Origin: an uncultured Lachnospiraceae bacterium
GTDB lineage: Bacteria > Bacillota > Clostridia > Lachnospirales > Lachnospiraceae
Assembly (NCBI GenBank): GCA_910587305.1
Contig: CAJUKV010000009.1
Span: 1-64,000, forward strand
Direction of reading: 5' to 3'
DNA: 64,000 bases
The translations under genes and the position numbers were made by a program. This document shows positions 34,812-44,450 of the stretch, piece by piece. The notes beneath the pieces are model-generated. The model ran no database searches. It had not been told where the DNA came from and worked only from the letters and a program-made list of their open reading frames with translations. Positions within the stretch are counted from its first letter, which is position 1. The number at the start of each line of letters is the position of its first letter.

Positions 34812-36209
34812 TTAGTATTTCTTAATCTCAAAAGATTCTCTTACACAGGCCCTTGCCTGCTTCAAATCCGCAAACTCCTGATTGTACAGCATTTGTACCA
34901 AAAGATTGCCTATGGCCGTGGCTTCTCCGGGCCCTGCGTAAACTGTGCGTTTCGTATACTTCGCCGTAACCTGATTTAAGTACTCCGCATTGGAACCGCC
35001 GCCTACCACATAAATCCTGTCATATTTTTGGCCTGTCATCTGCTCGATCTGCTCAATCGTTTCCGCATAGCATCTGCCGAGACTGTTGTAAATTACCGCC
35101 GCAGTCTCCCACTCATTTTCCGGCGCCTGCTGCCCGGTCTTTTGGCAATAGTCTTTTACTGCGCCTGTCATGCTCTCCGGAGCTAAAAAGCAGTTATCAT
35201 TGCAGTCCACAATAGAAGAAATCTTCTGCTCTGACGCCTGTCTGCAAATATAGTCATAAGAATATTCCTCTTTCATTTCCTTTCGGACAGACTGAATCAT
35301 CCAAAGACCCATGATATTTTTCAGATAACGGAAACGGTAATCATAGCCGCCCTCGTTTGTCAGATTCCGCTTCATGCTCTCTATCGTACAATTGGCAGCA
35401 GGAAGCTCCGTTCCCATTAAAGACCAGGTGCCCGAACTGATATACAGCGGGTTGTCCTTCGTGGTCGGTATGGCTGCTACCGCCGACCCTGTATCATGAG
35501 TTGCCGGCAAAATCACCTGACAGTCAAAACCAACTTCCCTACGAATCTCTTCTGTAAAATTTCCCACATAAGAACCCGGTTTACTGATTTTTCCAAAAAT
35601 CTTTCGGGGATATCCCAGCCTGTCAATCAGCTCATAATCCCAGTCTTTCGTAATGGGGCTTACCAGCTGCGAAGTGGTGGCGTTGGTGTATTCCGTCCTT
35701 TTTACTCCGGTCAGCAGAAAATGAAAATAGTCCGGAATAAACTGAAGACTCTCCGCCCTCTTAAGCAGCTCAGGCTCTTTTTGCTTCACCGCCATCAGCT
35801 GATAAATGGTGTTAAAAATCTGCTTTTGAATACCTGTTCTGCCATACAGTTCTTTGGGAGAAATAATTTCATATACCCTGTCATCCATTCCGGCGGTTCG
35901 GCCATCCCGGTAACCATATGTTTTGCCCAAAACCTGATCTTTATCGTCCAAAAGCACATAATCTACCGCCCAGGTATCGATTCCCATAAAGGAGGGAATT
36001 TTCCCCGCCTCCTTACAGCGCTTTAACCCCTCTTTTATTTCACAAAACAAGGCTTCCACATCCCAGCACAAAGAGCCCTCCGCATCCTTCCTCATACCGT
36101 TGGGAAAGCGATATATTTCCTCAAGACAGAGCTTTCCATCGGCAAGGCTTCCAAGTATATGCCGCCCGCCGGACGCTCCAATATCAACCGCTAAATAATA
36201 TTTTTCCAT
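34812..36209 (-). CDS. rhaB: Rhamnulokinase
   Basis: A 465-residue FGGY sugar kinase phosphorylating L-rhamnulose. The N-terminus (YLAVDIGASGGRHILG) and FMGIDTWAVDYVLLD, LGKTYGYRDGRTAGMDD, and PATHDTGSAVAAIP are all RhaB-like. C-terminal VVGGGSNAEYLNQ is the ATP-binding loop. First gene of the rhaB-isomerase-rhaD-fucO unit, with its own promoter upstream. A fragment of another rhaB copy is recognisable at 52920..52985. Confidence 0.95.
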   Translation of the reverse strand: MEKYYLAVDIGASGGRHILGSLADGKLCLEEIYRFPNGMRKDAEGSLCWDVEALFCEIKEGLKRCKEAGKIPSFMGIDTWAVDYVLLDDKDQVLGKTYGYRDGRTAGMDDRVYEIISPKELYGRTGIQKQIFNTIYQLMAVKQKEPELLKRAESLQFIPDYFHFLLTGVKRTEYTNATTSQLVSPITKDWDYELIDRLGYPRKIFGKISKPGSYVGNFTEEIRREVGFDCQVILPATHDTGSAVAAIPTTKDNPLYISSGTWSLMGTELPAANCTIESMKRNLTNEGGYDYRFRYLKNIMGLWMIQSVRKEMKEEYSYDYICRQASEQKISSIVDCNDNCFLAPESMTGAVKDYCQKTGQQAPENEWETAAVIYNSLGRCYAETIEQIEQMTGQKYDRIYVVGGGSNAEYLNQVTAKYTKRTVYAGPGEATAIGNLLVQMLYNQEFADLKQARACVRESFEIKKY

Positions 36210-36319
36210 CTATATATTCCTTTTCGTTAATCATAAAATACCGAATCGTTTTTCATTTTATTTTCTCGCAATTCATCACTTTGCAACTCATTTTTTTATA
36301 ATTTATCATTCTGCAAATT

Positions 36320-36348
36320 ATTATCTTACAAATTCTTCCAAAATGCAA
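36320..36348 (-). promoter_or_regulatory. rhaB promoter
   Basis: TTGCAT (36343..36348), 17-base spacer, GATAAT (36320..36325) on the minus strand. Downstream the leader contains repeated TTGCA/TTGCG words, about every 20-40 bases, of unknown meaning. Part of this leader is also preserved in the decayed copy near 53000..53090. Confidence 0.65.
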
Positions 36349-36405
36349 CTGATTCCTCTGACCTTATAATACTAGATAATGTTACTTTGAGCGGCTCCCA
36401 GGCCG

Positions 36406-36630
36406 TGAGCCAGCAACCCCGCTGCAAGCGACGGGGCATCAAACTTGCAGCGCTGCAGAGCAAACGCTGCACGGCAGCGGGGTATGTGGTCTACGCTCCG
36501 CTTCGGTCCGTGCTAAGCATGCGCCACCGGCGCATAGCACCCCTCGCGGCATTCGCCAAATGTCTATGACACGCTTTGCGTCTCTATGAGCAGCCGCTTG
36601 GCTCATTGCTCGTGGGAATCAATGTCATTA
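36406..36630. repeat. Family C repeat, longest copy
   Basis: All family C modules are present plus an inserted block (CTACGCTCCGCTTCGGTCCG and a GCGCCACCGGCGC hairpin, shared with 8975..9105). The hairpin reads ACACGC/GCGTCT and the tail CTTGGCTCATTGCTCGTGGG. It lies in the 490-base gap between the GH78 gene and rhaB, which otherwise holds the rhaB promoter. Confidence 0.7.
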
Positions 36631-36701
36631 AGTTTAGCGCCTAAACAAGCCGGAAGCATAGCCCAGAGCAAACAGCCGCCCGTATGAAAAGCAACAAATG
36701 T

Positions 36702-39700
36702 TTATTCCTCCCATACCATTTCATAACACCCGGATCCATATAATACGGTCTCTTTGCCGGGCAGCATCAAACTGGCGCTGGTATTTACCGGAATTTCAAA
36801 GCGGTACACCACCTTTTCTCCCTTCCTCTCCCATCCGGCCCGAATCACCCCGTAGGGACTGCTTACGCTTCCCCGCGCATACGCCAACTCTCCTGTCTCC
36901 GGTTTTAAAATAAAATGCCGTCCTCCCGGAGCGCTTTCGTCTCTTTGAATCCCCAGAATCACATGATACATCCAGGAAAGAACGCTTCCTAAGGAATAAT
37001 GATTAAAGGAATTCATGGCGTTTTGCCCTCCGAATCCTCTCTCCCTGGTATAGGAATCCCACCGTTCCCAGATGGTTGTGGCCCCCTGGGTCACCGGATA
37101 AAGCCAGGAAGGATATTTTGTCTGCAGAAGATTTTCATACGCATCCTGCGTATATCCCTGATTGGTAAGGGCCTGATTTAATAGCCCTGTTCCGAAAAAG
37201 CCTGTGCCCACCGTATGCCCTGCCTCTCTTGTTTTACGTACAAGATGCTTTCCAAAGGCTTCCCGTACTTCTTTCGCCGCCACTCCATATTCCAGTCCCA
37301 GCACATAAGAACATTGGGTATCGCAGAGCTTTCCATCCTCGCCCCTTGTTCTTAGCGTCTTTGCATCCACAAACGTCCGGTTCCAGTATTCTTTGATCTG
37401 TTCGGCCAGCCCTCCAAAATAAAGGGCGTCCTCCTCCTTTTGCAATATTTGTGCAAACCGTTCCATCAAAAACGCCTCCCGGAAATAAAAAGCGTTCCAC
37501 ATCAGCTGTAAATCCGTCTCCTCCGGCGCAAGCCAGTCCCCCAAAGGCCCTACCAGCGCAAAGTCTCCTTTTCCCGGCATTCCCGATTTTTCTGCCATAT
37601 ACTCCATATATTTTTTCATAGCCGGATAAAAGGCTCCAAGGGTGCGCACATCCCCGTATTGCCGATACAGCTCCCAATTCATAAAGATAGAAGCGCATTC
37701 ATAAGTTACTCCCCCAAAGCCGCCTCCTATGGGCGCAATCTCAGGGTATCTTCCCTCCGGCGTCTGTAAGTCCTCCATGGCCGTTAAATTCCGCTCATAA
37801 AAAAGCTTCAAATTGCTGTTTAGCAGTGCGGTATGGCAAAACACATGGGTATCCCCCGCCCAGCCCATACGCTCGTTCCTCTGGGGACAGTCCGTAGGGA
37901 TGCTGATAAAATTGCACTTCTGGGACCATTTCACGTTTTGGGCAAAGCGGTTTAGCAGCTCATTGCTGCAGGTAAAGCTTCCGTCCATTTCCGTCACCGA
38001 CGAATACTGAAGGCTTTTTACCTCCTTTGGCGCAGGAGGATTTTTAAGGCCGCTCAGCTCAATATACCGGTATCCGTGGAAAGTAAACCTGGGCTCATAA
38101 ATTTCTCCATCCTCCCCTTTACAGATATAAACATCCACACTTGATGCGTCCCGATAGTTTTCCCGCATAATCCGCCCCACATTGCCCTGATACTGAGGCA
38201 AATCCGGATACAAAACCTCCGCAAACCGGATGGTAATTCTGGTGCCTGCATCCTCATGAAAGGCGATCCTGGGCACTCCCGCCATCTCCTGCTGCAAATC
38301 ATACACATAAATCCCCGGATCCGGTTCCACCATGGTTTTGGCGCACAGTTCGTCTGTTATGTAAACCGGCGCATGGTAGCCGCCTGATAACGCAATATCC
38401 TTATTCCGGTTCACCGCCGGCCAGCTTCGCCCAAATCCCACAGGCATGGAATAAAACTCATCAATGGGAACAGGGGTCACTTCCGAAGGCTCTCCCCAGA
38501 TGCTGTCATCAAAGTCACCCTCCGAATAAGTTTCATACACAAAAGCTCTTCGGGCGTCAAAGACTTCCCCTGCAAAAAAGCCGGAATAAAGCCAGGGCCC
38601 CTCCCCATAATATTTCCAGCGCTTTGTATCGCTGACCACCACCTCCCTGCCGCCATCCTCATAGCTAAGTACCAGCTTGGCCAGCATGGATTCCTTATCG
38701 CCAAAATAATTATAATTTTTTACCACAAAGGTTGCCGCTTCATTCCACCAACCGGAGGAGATGGTTACGCCGATTCCGTTTCCGCCCTCTTTCAGCTGCT
38801 TTGTTACATCATAGGTCTGGTAGTTCATCCGCACGTCATACTGGGTAAGCCCCGGGTCAAGCCGTGAATCTGTCAGCGCCTTTCCGTTAATCCGGCAGTC
38901 ATAAATTCCTCTTGCCGTAATATAAAGGCGCGCCTTTTTCAATTCTTTTTTTACCTCAAAGGTTGTGCGCAGCATGGGGATGGACGTGCCGGAAGGATCC
39001 GCCGTAAGCTGTACATTCTCTGCCACAAAGCAATCCTCTTTGACAGGAAACATCTCTGCAAACAGGCTTTTTTCTCCATACAGGTTTCCTGCGGGCGTTT
39101 CCCTGATAAACTCTGCGGAAGGCTTTCGCATGTTTCTCACGGACAGGTATTTAAAATATGCCCTGCTGCCCTCCCCTGCAAAAAATCCGATTTCATTTAG
39201 CCGGGGATAGGTCAGCACATCGTTATTTCCCCGGGGATTCAGCCTGCGCCCGCACTTTCGCTCTCCGTAGGGCAGTTTTTCCACAATCGCATCCACCAAA
39301 GTCCCGTCTATGTAGGTCCAGGCATTATTGCCGTCAACCTCAATCCTCATCTTATGGAACTGTCCCGCGTTTTCCTTTGTGATAATCCTGTATTTCTCTT
39401 CTCCCTCGAAGTTCACAACAGGAACGGACGCAAAAGGAACATTCGCCGAATCTTCCGGTGCATAGCCCACCCGGTATATATCCAGACGGGGCTCGTCGCC
39501 TGTCAGGTTGATTTCATAGCGGATATAGTTTTCTCCCTCCAGCCCCAACTCATTTCCGGTGTGGTGGAGAAGGCTTACGTCTTTCGCTCCAAACACGACT
39601 CCCCCGCGACCCATTCCGCCTTCGATACAAAATTCGCTTTCCAGCACAAACACGCCCCTGTTAGCGGCGCATACCGTATAGCGGGGGGCCCCAATCCACT

Positions 39701-40094
39701 TTGCGCCCTCCCAGGCTTCGATGGAAGGGTTCAATAAACCTGTTTCAAAATGAGTGGTTTTCTCCGCCCTGTTTCCGTGATTATCCCACACCGTCACCGT
39801 TACCTCATATTCCTGACATGGCATAAGATCCTTACCCTGTGAAATCCCCCAATCTCTTCCTGAGATTGTATCTCTTCCGAAGGTTGTATCTCCATAGGCG
39901 ATTCCCAAAGAATTATCCGTCTCGATCCTGCCGGAATCCCACACTTCCTCATCCTCGGTGCGCACGCAAATCCTGCAGGCGGTCTGCATTGTATTATGTT
40001 CCTGCGCTTCTAATTGCCACGAAAAACGCGGCTTTTTCTCATCCAGCCCAATAGGCTTTTCCTGATATTCCACAAAAATTTTACTGATTCTCAT
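36702..40094 (-). CDS. Alpha-L-rhamnosidase, GH78
   Basis: A large (about 1130 residues) rhamnosidase with no signal peptide, so presumably cytoplasmic. The N-terminal part has the PRFSWQL Ig-like segment and a laminin/concanavalin-like insertion; the middle has the rhamnosidase N domain (TLEKK-like ARLYITARGIYDCRINGK and SGWWNEAATFVVKNYNYFG). The catalytic (alpha/alpha)6 barrel has DCPQRNERMGWAGD with the general acid Glu, and LGDWLAPEETD. GATTIWERWDSY and NSFNHYSLGSVLSWMYHVILG are near the end. It likely removes rhamnose from imported oligosaccharides. Second GH78-type gene at 47454. Confidence 0.93.
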   Translation of the reverse strand: MRISKIFVEYQEKPIGLDEKKPRFSWQLEAQEHNTMQTACRICVRTEDEEVWDSGRIETDNSLGIAYGDTTFGRDTISGRDWGISQGKDLMPCQEYEVTVTVWDNHGNRAEKTTHFETGLLNPSIEAWEGAKWIGAPRYTVCAANRGVFVLESEFCIEGGMGRGGVVFGAKDVSLLHHTGNELGLEGENYIRYEINLTGDEPRLDIYRVGYAPEDSANVPFASVPVVNFEGEEKYRIITKENAGQFHKMRIEVDGNNAWTYIDGTLVDAIVEKLPYGERKCGRRLNPRGNNDVLTYPRLNEIGFFAGEGSRAYFKYLSVRNMRKPSAEFIRETPAGNLYGEKSLFAEMFPVKEDCFVAENVQLTADPSGTSIPMLRTTFEVKKELKKARLYITARGIYDCRINGKALTDSRLDPGLTQYDVRMNYQTYDVTKQLKEGGNGIGVTISSGWWNEAATFVVKNYNYFGDKESMLAKLVLSYEDGGREVVVSDTKRWKYYGEGPWLYSGFFAGEVFDARRAFVYETYSEGDFDDSIWGEPSEVTPVPIDEFYSMPVGFGRSWPAVNRNKDIALSGGYHAPVYITDELCAKTMVEPDPGIYVYDLQQEMAGVPRIAFHEDAGTRITIRFAEVLYPDLPQYQGNVGRIMRENYRDASSVDVYICKGEDGEIYEPRFTFHGYRYIELSGLKNPPAPKEVKSLQYSSVTEMDGSFTCSNELLNRFAQNVKWSQKCNFISIPTDCPQRNERMGWAGDTHVFCHTALLNSNLKLFYERNLTAMEDLQTPEGRYPEIAPIGGGFGGVTYECASIFMNWELYRQYGDVRTLGAFYPAMKKYMEYMAEKSGMPGKGDFALVGPLGDWLAPEETDLQLMWNAFYFREAFLMERFAQILQKEEDALYFGGLAEQIKEYWNRTFVDAKTLRTRGEDGKLCDTQCSYVLGLEYGVAAKEVREAFGKHLVRKTREAGHTVGTGFFGTGLLNQALTNQGYTQDAYENLLQTKYPSWLYPVTQGATTIWERWDSYTRERGFGGQNAMNSFNHYSLGSVLSWMYHVILGIQRDESAPGGRHFILKPETGELAYARGSVSSPYGVIRAGWERKGEKVVYRFEIPVNTSASLMLPGKETVLYGSGCYEMVWEE

Positions 40095-40227
40095 ACTAAC
40101 CCCCATGTCGCGGCCCTGCCGCGACTTAAATCCTGATGAAATTTGTCTTATTTTTCCGGATATTCATCCACATTGCGATATGGCAGCATATAAAGCGTAA
40201 CTGTGCAGGGCGGCCCTCTAAAAAGAT

Positions 40228-41490
40228 CTATTTCTGATATTCTTTTCTATACTCCTGGGGCGTCTTATCCGTTATCTTCTTAAACATTTTTGAAAAATGA
40301 GAAAAATTATCGTATCCCACCTTCGATGCAATGATTCCTACGGAAAATTTTGACTGCCTCAGAAGCTTTTTAGCCTCCTGCATTTTTTCCATGAGGACGT
40401 AATCCTTAAAGGTCGCCCCGGTCTTCTGCCGGAATAGCCGTGAAAAATATTCCTCATTCAGATAGACTTCCCGCGCCACTTCCGTTCTGGAAATATTTTT
40501 GCTGAGATTCCTTTTTATATAGATAATTGCCTTCTCTATGGGGTCCTCCCCCTTTTCCTTTATGCCTGTCTCTTCCTCTGACGTCTCCCAGCAGATGAAA
40601 GCTTTTTGCTCTCTGTTCTGCTCTGCCATTCTGAGAAGCTTTAAATAAGTCAGATGAAATTTCTCCTGCATTTCTCCCGGATAAATGCTTATTTTAAAAT
40701 CAAGATTGGAATTGACAAAATGAAAAAATACTTCCACATTTTCCCGTATAAGTTCTTCTATCCGTTCCGTCCGTTCCATGATCAGCACCATCCAATAGCG
40801 GTTTTCTATCAATGCGGAAATTCCCGCCTGCCCATTTTGAGGCGCAAATATTTCTTCCATAACGTTGCAAAGCGCCATCTCAACCAGCTGTTTCCCCCAT
40901 ACATTGGTGATTTTATTCCATCTTTCCAGCTGAATCAGAAGTGGGAAAAAATATGCATCCTTGTATTCAACTTCCAGCATCTGCCGCGCGTTTATTACCA
41001 TCTGATCGGCTTCTTCATATTTCTCCTGGGACAATTTTAAAAAAGCCATTTCCAGCAGAGCATTTCTTTGCTTCATTACCATCTTCTGGTTTTTCATAAC
41101 ATTTGCCATTTTCAGACGTTCTTCTACTCTGGCAATCGCTTTCGCAATAGATTGCTCCACATCCTCATATCTTGCAGGCTGCAGGATATAATCAAAGCCT
41201 CCCATTTGAATCGCTTCCTTGGCATATCCAAATTCTGCATGAGAGGTAAGGAAAATACATTCCAAAAGCGGTAATTCCTTCTTCGCAAAGCGCCCTAAAG
41301 ATAAGCCGTCTTCCTCGGGCATTTCAATATCTGTCACAAGAACATCCACAGGAAAATTCTTAAGAATTAACTTTGCCTCTTTCACGCTGCAGGTTGTAAA
41401 TACCTGGGCAATTCCCAGCTTATCCCAACGGATTCCCTTTCTCAGGCTCTCCACCACCGCCTTCTGATCATCCACCATTAATACATTCAT
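40228..41490 (-). CDS. AraC-type response regulator (YesN-like)
   Basis: A 420-residue regulator with a receiver domain (VLMVDDQ, phospho-Asp in VLVTDIEMP, Lys in ... YILQPAR), a middle coupling region and a C-terminal AraC helix-turn-helix (ISRTEVAREVYLNEEYFSRLFRQKTG, IASKVGYDNFSHFSKMFKK). The start at 41490 has AGGAGG six bases upstream; earlier frame is leader repeat. It lies after the YesM kinase and ABC genes, and is the probable activator of the rhamnoside importer via TTTTTGTGA direct repeats. Confidence 0.9.
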   Translation of the reverse strand: MNVLMVDDQKAVVESLRKGIRWDKLGIAQVFTTCSVKEAKLILKNFPVDVLVTDIEMPEEDGLSLGRFAKKELPLLECIFLTSHAEFGYAKEAIQMGGFDYILQPARYEDVEQSIAKAIARVEERLKMANVMKNQKMVMKQRNALLEMAFLKLSQEKYEEADQMVINARQMLEVEYKDAYFFPLLIQLERWNKITNVWGKQLVEMALCNVMEEIFAPQNGQAGISALIENRYWMVLIMERTERIEELIRENVEVFFHFVNSNLDFKISIYPGEMQEKFHLTYLKLLRMAEQNREQKAFICWETSEEETGIKEKGEDPIEKAIIYIKRNLSKNISRTEVAREVYLNEEYFSRLFRQKTGATFKDYVLMEKMQEAKKLLRQSKFSVGIIASKVGYDNFSHFSKMFKKITDKTPQEYRKEYQK

Positions 41491-41704
41491 TTGAATCCTC
41501 CTGCTTCCAACAGCCCACAAATTTAGACACAGGCATAAATCAAGGGATTTTTCTTCACACTTCCAGGCATGCCGCCCTGCGGCACAAACAATGTGTGAAG
41601 AATGACCGTCAGGGCATTCTTCTAAGTGTGAAGATAGCTTGCTTTGCAAGCCTTAAAAGTTCTTAGGCGGCGTTTTCTGACGCCTTAGAACTTCTCTTCA
41701 CACT
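41491..41704. repeat. Family A structured intergenic element (kinase-regulator gap)
   Basis: Fills the 207-base gap. Stems: TTCTTCACAC (41551..41560) with GTGTGAAGAA (41593..41602), enclosing a GCCGC/GCGGC hairpin; AAGAATGACC/GGGCATTCTT (41599..41622); outer AGTGTGAAG (41625..41633) with CTTCACACT (41696..41704) around GCTTGC/GCAAGC and the AAGGCGTC hairpin. The kinase stop codon lies inside the outer arm; at the other end AAATTTGTGGGCTGTTGG runs into the AGGAGG of the regulator gene. Confidence 0.85.
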
Positions 41705-43371
41705 TGCCATGGTACAATTATCTCACTAACCGCCCCCTGTTCCGTATCAAAGTGGTATTCCATCTTCTCCCCGTAAAGGAATTCGCAACGACGCTTAATA
41801 TTATTGATTCCCACGCTTCTAATTCCTACTTTGGCGTCTCCATTGATTTCCTCCAGAATATCCCGTGAATATCCCTGTCCGTTATCGCAGACAATGAGAT
41901 CAAGATATCTTCCCTGCTCTGTCACCAGACATTCCGCTCTCACTTCAATTTCCAGTGGAATACCTCCTCCTAACTGCGCATATTTTACACTGTTTTCAAC
42001 AAAAGTGTGGACAATCAGCGTGGGAACCATCCACTCCATGGTATTTTGTTCCGCCATAATCCGAATTTCCACCGGCCGTCCGGTCATATGATTTTGCAGC
42101 TCCACGTAATTTTTAACAAAATCAAGCTCCTGCTTTAAAGTCACCACTTCCCTCTCCGTCTGAAGAAGGTAACGCAGGTGCTTTGAAAACGCCAGAATCA
42201 GCTCCTGTATCTTATTTGTCTCATTTCCGATTGCCAGCGCATTTATGGTTTTCAGCCCGTTAAGATAAAAATGAGGTTTTAATTGCAGCTGCAAATACTG
42301 CATCTGAGCCTTCTGTTTCTCTATAATTTCCTCATACACCAAAAGCTTTTGTTCCTCCAGTTCCCGCACCATTTCCTCAAGGGTCTGATTCATCTCCTGT
42401 AGTTCGAGAAAATGCGTCTCCAACGGTGGAATCTCCCTGCTTTTATGCTTTTTTATGGTATCCATCGTACTTGTAAGTTGACGAATGGGACGAACTATCT
42501 CTTTTTTCATAAATCTGTACATACCGACGATTGCCAGCATAGACAGTACCGTTATCAAAAGCAGTAATATCAGCTGCATATTTACCATATTCCATATAGT
42601 TCTGGGATAAAGAGTACATACCCAAAGTTCCGTACTTGGCACCCTCATCCCGCATATCTGGTAATTTAATATGATAGTCTGAAAAAAATCGCCATTCTCT
42701 TTGGTCAGTTTCACGAGCCCAAGCTTTTTCTCAAGATTTTGATCCCCATAGACAATATCGTTTTCCAGCAGCATCACCTGCGCCTGTCCATAAGCAAACG
42801 CATTTGCATTTTCCATACTGTATACGCCCGCTACGGCGGCGCGTCCCTTTTTATATATAATCACCTGATAAAGTTGATCTTCAAGCGCAATGGACACCCA
42901 ATGTCTTACCTGTTCCCCATCCTTTAGATTTTCCCGGATAGCGCTGTTTAAAAGAATTCCATTTCCCTGCTTTATCTTATCGTTCTTGGTATAATACCAG
43001 TTTGTCTCACAGTTATTGTAATATATAAAGAAGCCATCCATATCTTCCTTTACCAAAGAACGGTAATGAAGGGTCTCATGCAGATCATAAGCATTTCCAA
43101 ATGCCGTCACTTCATCGGTTTCTTTCTGAAGCACCTGAAAATTCGGATTGTTGTTATAGACTTCATACATCTCATGATCGATATCCTTCATAGCTTCCGC
43201 AGTCCTGTCAATATACTCCTGCAGCGCTTCCTTTTCTTCTTTTCTTCCGTTTGCCTGATAATTCCTAATCAGATACCAGTCCATCAAAAGCAGCAAAAAC
43301 AGGATTGCCATATAGCCAATCATAAACGTAATAACGATTGTCTTATTTAGCTGAATTAATCTTCTTCTCAT
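41698..43371 (-). CDS. Sensor histidine kinase, YesM-like
   Basis: A 557-residue kinase with an N-terminal helix (about 10-30), an extracellular sensor of about 250 residues, a second helix near 270-290, a HAMP-like linker and a His_kinase domain (LQLQLKPHFYLNGLKTINALA, phosphorylated His), followed by HATPase with NSVKYAQLGGG and DNGQGYSR, as in YesM/LytS-type kinases. The start at 43371 follows GAGG by nine bases; the open frame above it is in repeat sequence. It pairs with the AraC-type regulator downstream and presumably senses the LplABC substrate. Confidence 0.9.
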   Translation of the reverse strand: MRRRLIQLNKTIVITFMIGYMAILFLLLLMDWYLIRNYQANGRKEEKEALQEYIDRTAEAMKDIDHEMYEVYNNNPNFQVLQKETDEVTAFGNAYDLHETLHYRSLVKEDMDGFFIYYNNCETNWYYTKNDKIKQGNGILLNSAIRENLKDGEQVRHWVSIALEDQLYQVIIYKKGRAAVAGVYSMENANAFAYGQAQVMLLENDIVYGDQNLEKKLGLVKLTKENGDFFQTIILNYQICGMRVPSTELWVCTLYPRTIWNMVNMQLILLLLITVLSMLAIVGMYRFMKKEIVRPIRQLTSTMDTIKKHKSREIPPLETHFLELQEMNQTLEEMVRELEEQKLLVYEEIIEKQKAQMQYLQLQLKPHFYLNGLKTINALAIGNETNKIQELILAFSKHLRYLLQTEREVVTLKQELDFVKNYVELQNHMTGRPVEIRIMAEQNTMEWMVPTLIVHTFVENSVKYAQLGGGIPLEIEVRAECLVTEQGRYLDLIVCDNGQGYSRDILEEINGDAKVGIRSVGINNIKRRCEFLYGEKMEYHFDTEQGAVSEIIVPWQV

Positions 43372-43387
43372 GAACAAAGCCTCTGTT

Positions 43388-43460
43388 TCATTCCCGCGGG
43401 CAACGAGCCAGGCGGCCATACCTGCATGTCCATTTGGCGACTGCCGCGAGGGTCCTTGAC
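43388..43460. repeat. Family C repeat, inverted
   Basis: TTCATTCCCGCGGGCAACGA and GCCAGG are the reverse complement of the CCTGGCTCGTTGCCCGCGGG tail of family C; followed by CATTTGGCGACTGCCGCGAG. Sits upstream of the kinase start. Confidence 0.6.
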
Positions 43461-43551
43461 TTCAAGCGTTCCCTACCCTCTCCAATATAGCATGATTACG
43501 GATAATCCACAACGCCGACATACGGCTCTTGTCGCATGCCGGCCGTATTTA

Positions 43552-44439
43552 TCATCCTTTTACGCCGCCAACCACAATTCCTTTCACAAAGTACTTTTGG
43601 AAAAACGGATAAATGCACAGTACGGGCAGAATACCGATTACGGCGATTGCCATGCGGGCGCTGACGCTGGGGAGCTTTGCCACATCCACTGCCGAAACGG
43701 CCGAGCTCTGTCCGCTGGTTAAAAACTGGATATTTGTAATAATGGTATTTAAGATCGCCTGAATGCTGTAAAGCTTTTCATCTGTCACATAGTACATGCT
43801 GTTCATCCAGTCATTCCAGTATCCTAACCCGGCCATCAAAGAAATCGTGGCCATCATGGGTTTGGAAAGGGGAAGAACTATCTTCCACAAAATCGTATAC
43901 TCCCCTGCGCCGTCAATTCTGGCGGCCTCCACCAACGCATCCGGAATGTTTGCGGTAAAGAAGGAGCGCATCATGATTACATAAAATCCACTCATTAAGA
44001 GGGAAGGAACCACTAATGCCCACAGAGTATTTTTGATATGGAAGGTTTGGGTATACATCATATAAGTAGGCACCAGACCGCCATTAAACAACATCGTAAA
44101 AAACACAAAGAAAGAAAATCCATATCGGAAAGGCAGCTCTTTCCTTGACAGGGGATAGGCAAACATAATCGTCATGGTAACGCTCGCCAATGTGCCAATC
44201 AAAGTTACCAGAATCGTAATCCCGTACCCTCTCACAATCTTCATGCTGCTTTTGAACAAGTAGGCGTAAGCTCCAAAGGACCAGCTTTTTGGCCAGAATG
44301 TATATCCATACTGTGCCAGAGCTTCTTCACTGGAAAGTGATGAGGATAGCAGTAAAAGGAACGGCGCCAGAGCGGCAATGGTCAGTAAAATAAAGATAAT
44401 ATTTAAAATAATCTGTCCTGTTTTATTTTTTGATACCAT
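43552..44439 (-). CDS. Carbohydrate ABC permease, LplC/YtcP type
   Basis: A 295-residue inner permease with six helices. The CUT1 permease EAA motif is seen as EAARIDGAGEYTILWKIVLPLSKP (about 186-209). N-terminal LNIIFILLTIAALAPFLLLLSSSL and GFSFFVFFTMLFNGGLVPTYMM are characteristic of the LplC/YtcP group. Third of the LplA-LplB-LplC trio. The ATPase (MsmX-like) is not encoded here. Confidence 0.93.
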   Translation of the reverse strand: MVSKNKTGQIILNIIFILLTIAALAPFLLLLSSSLSSEEALAQYGYTFWPKSWSFGAYAYLFKSSMKIVRGYGITILVTLIGTLASVTMTIMFAYPLSRKELPFRYGFSFFVFFTMLFNGGLVPTYMMYTQTFHIKNTLWALVVPSLLMSGFYVIMMRSFFTANIPDALVEAARIDGAGEYTILWKIVLPLSKPMMATISLMAGLGYWNDWMNSMYYVTDEKLYSIQAILNTIITNIQFLTSGQSSAVSAVDVAKLPSVSARMAIAVIGILPVLCIYPFFQKYFVKGIVVGGVKG

Positions 44440-44450
44440 ACTCTCCCCTC

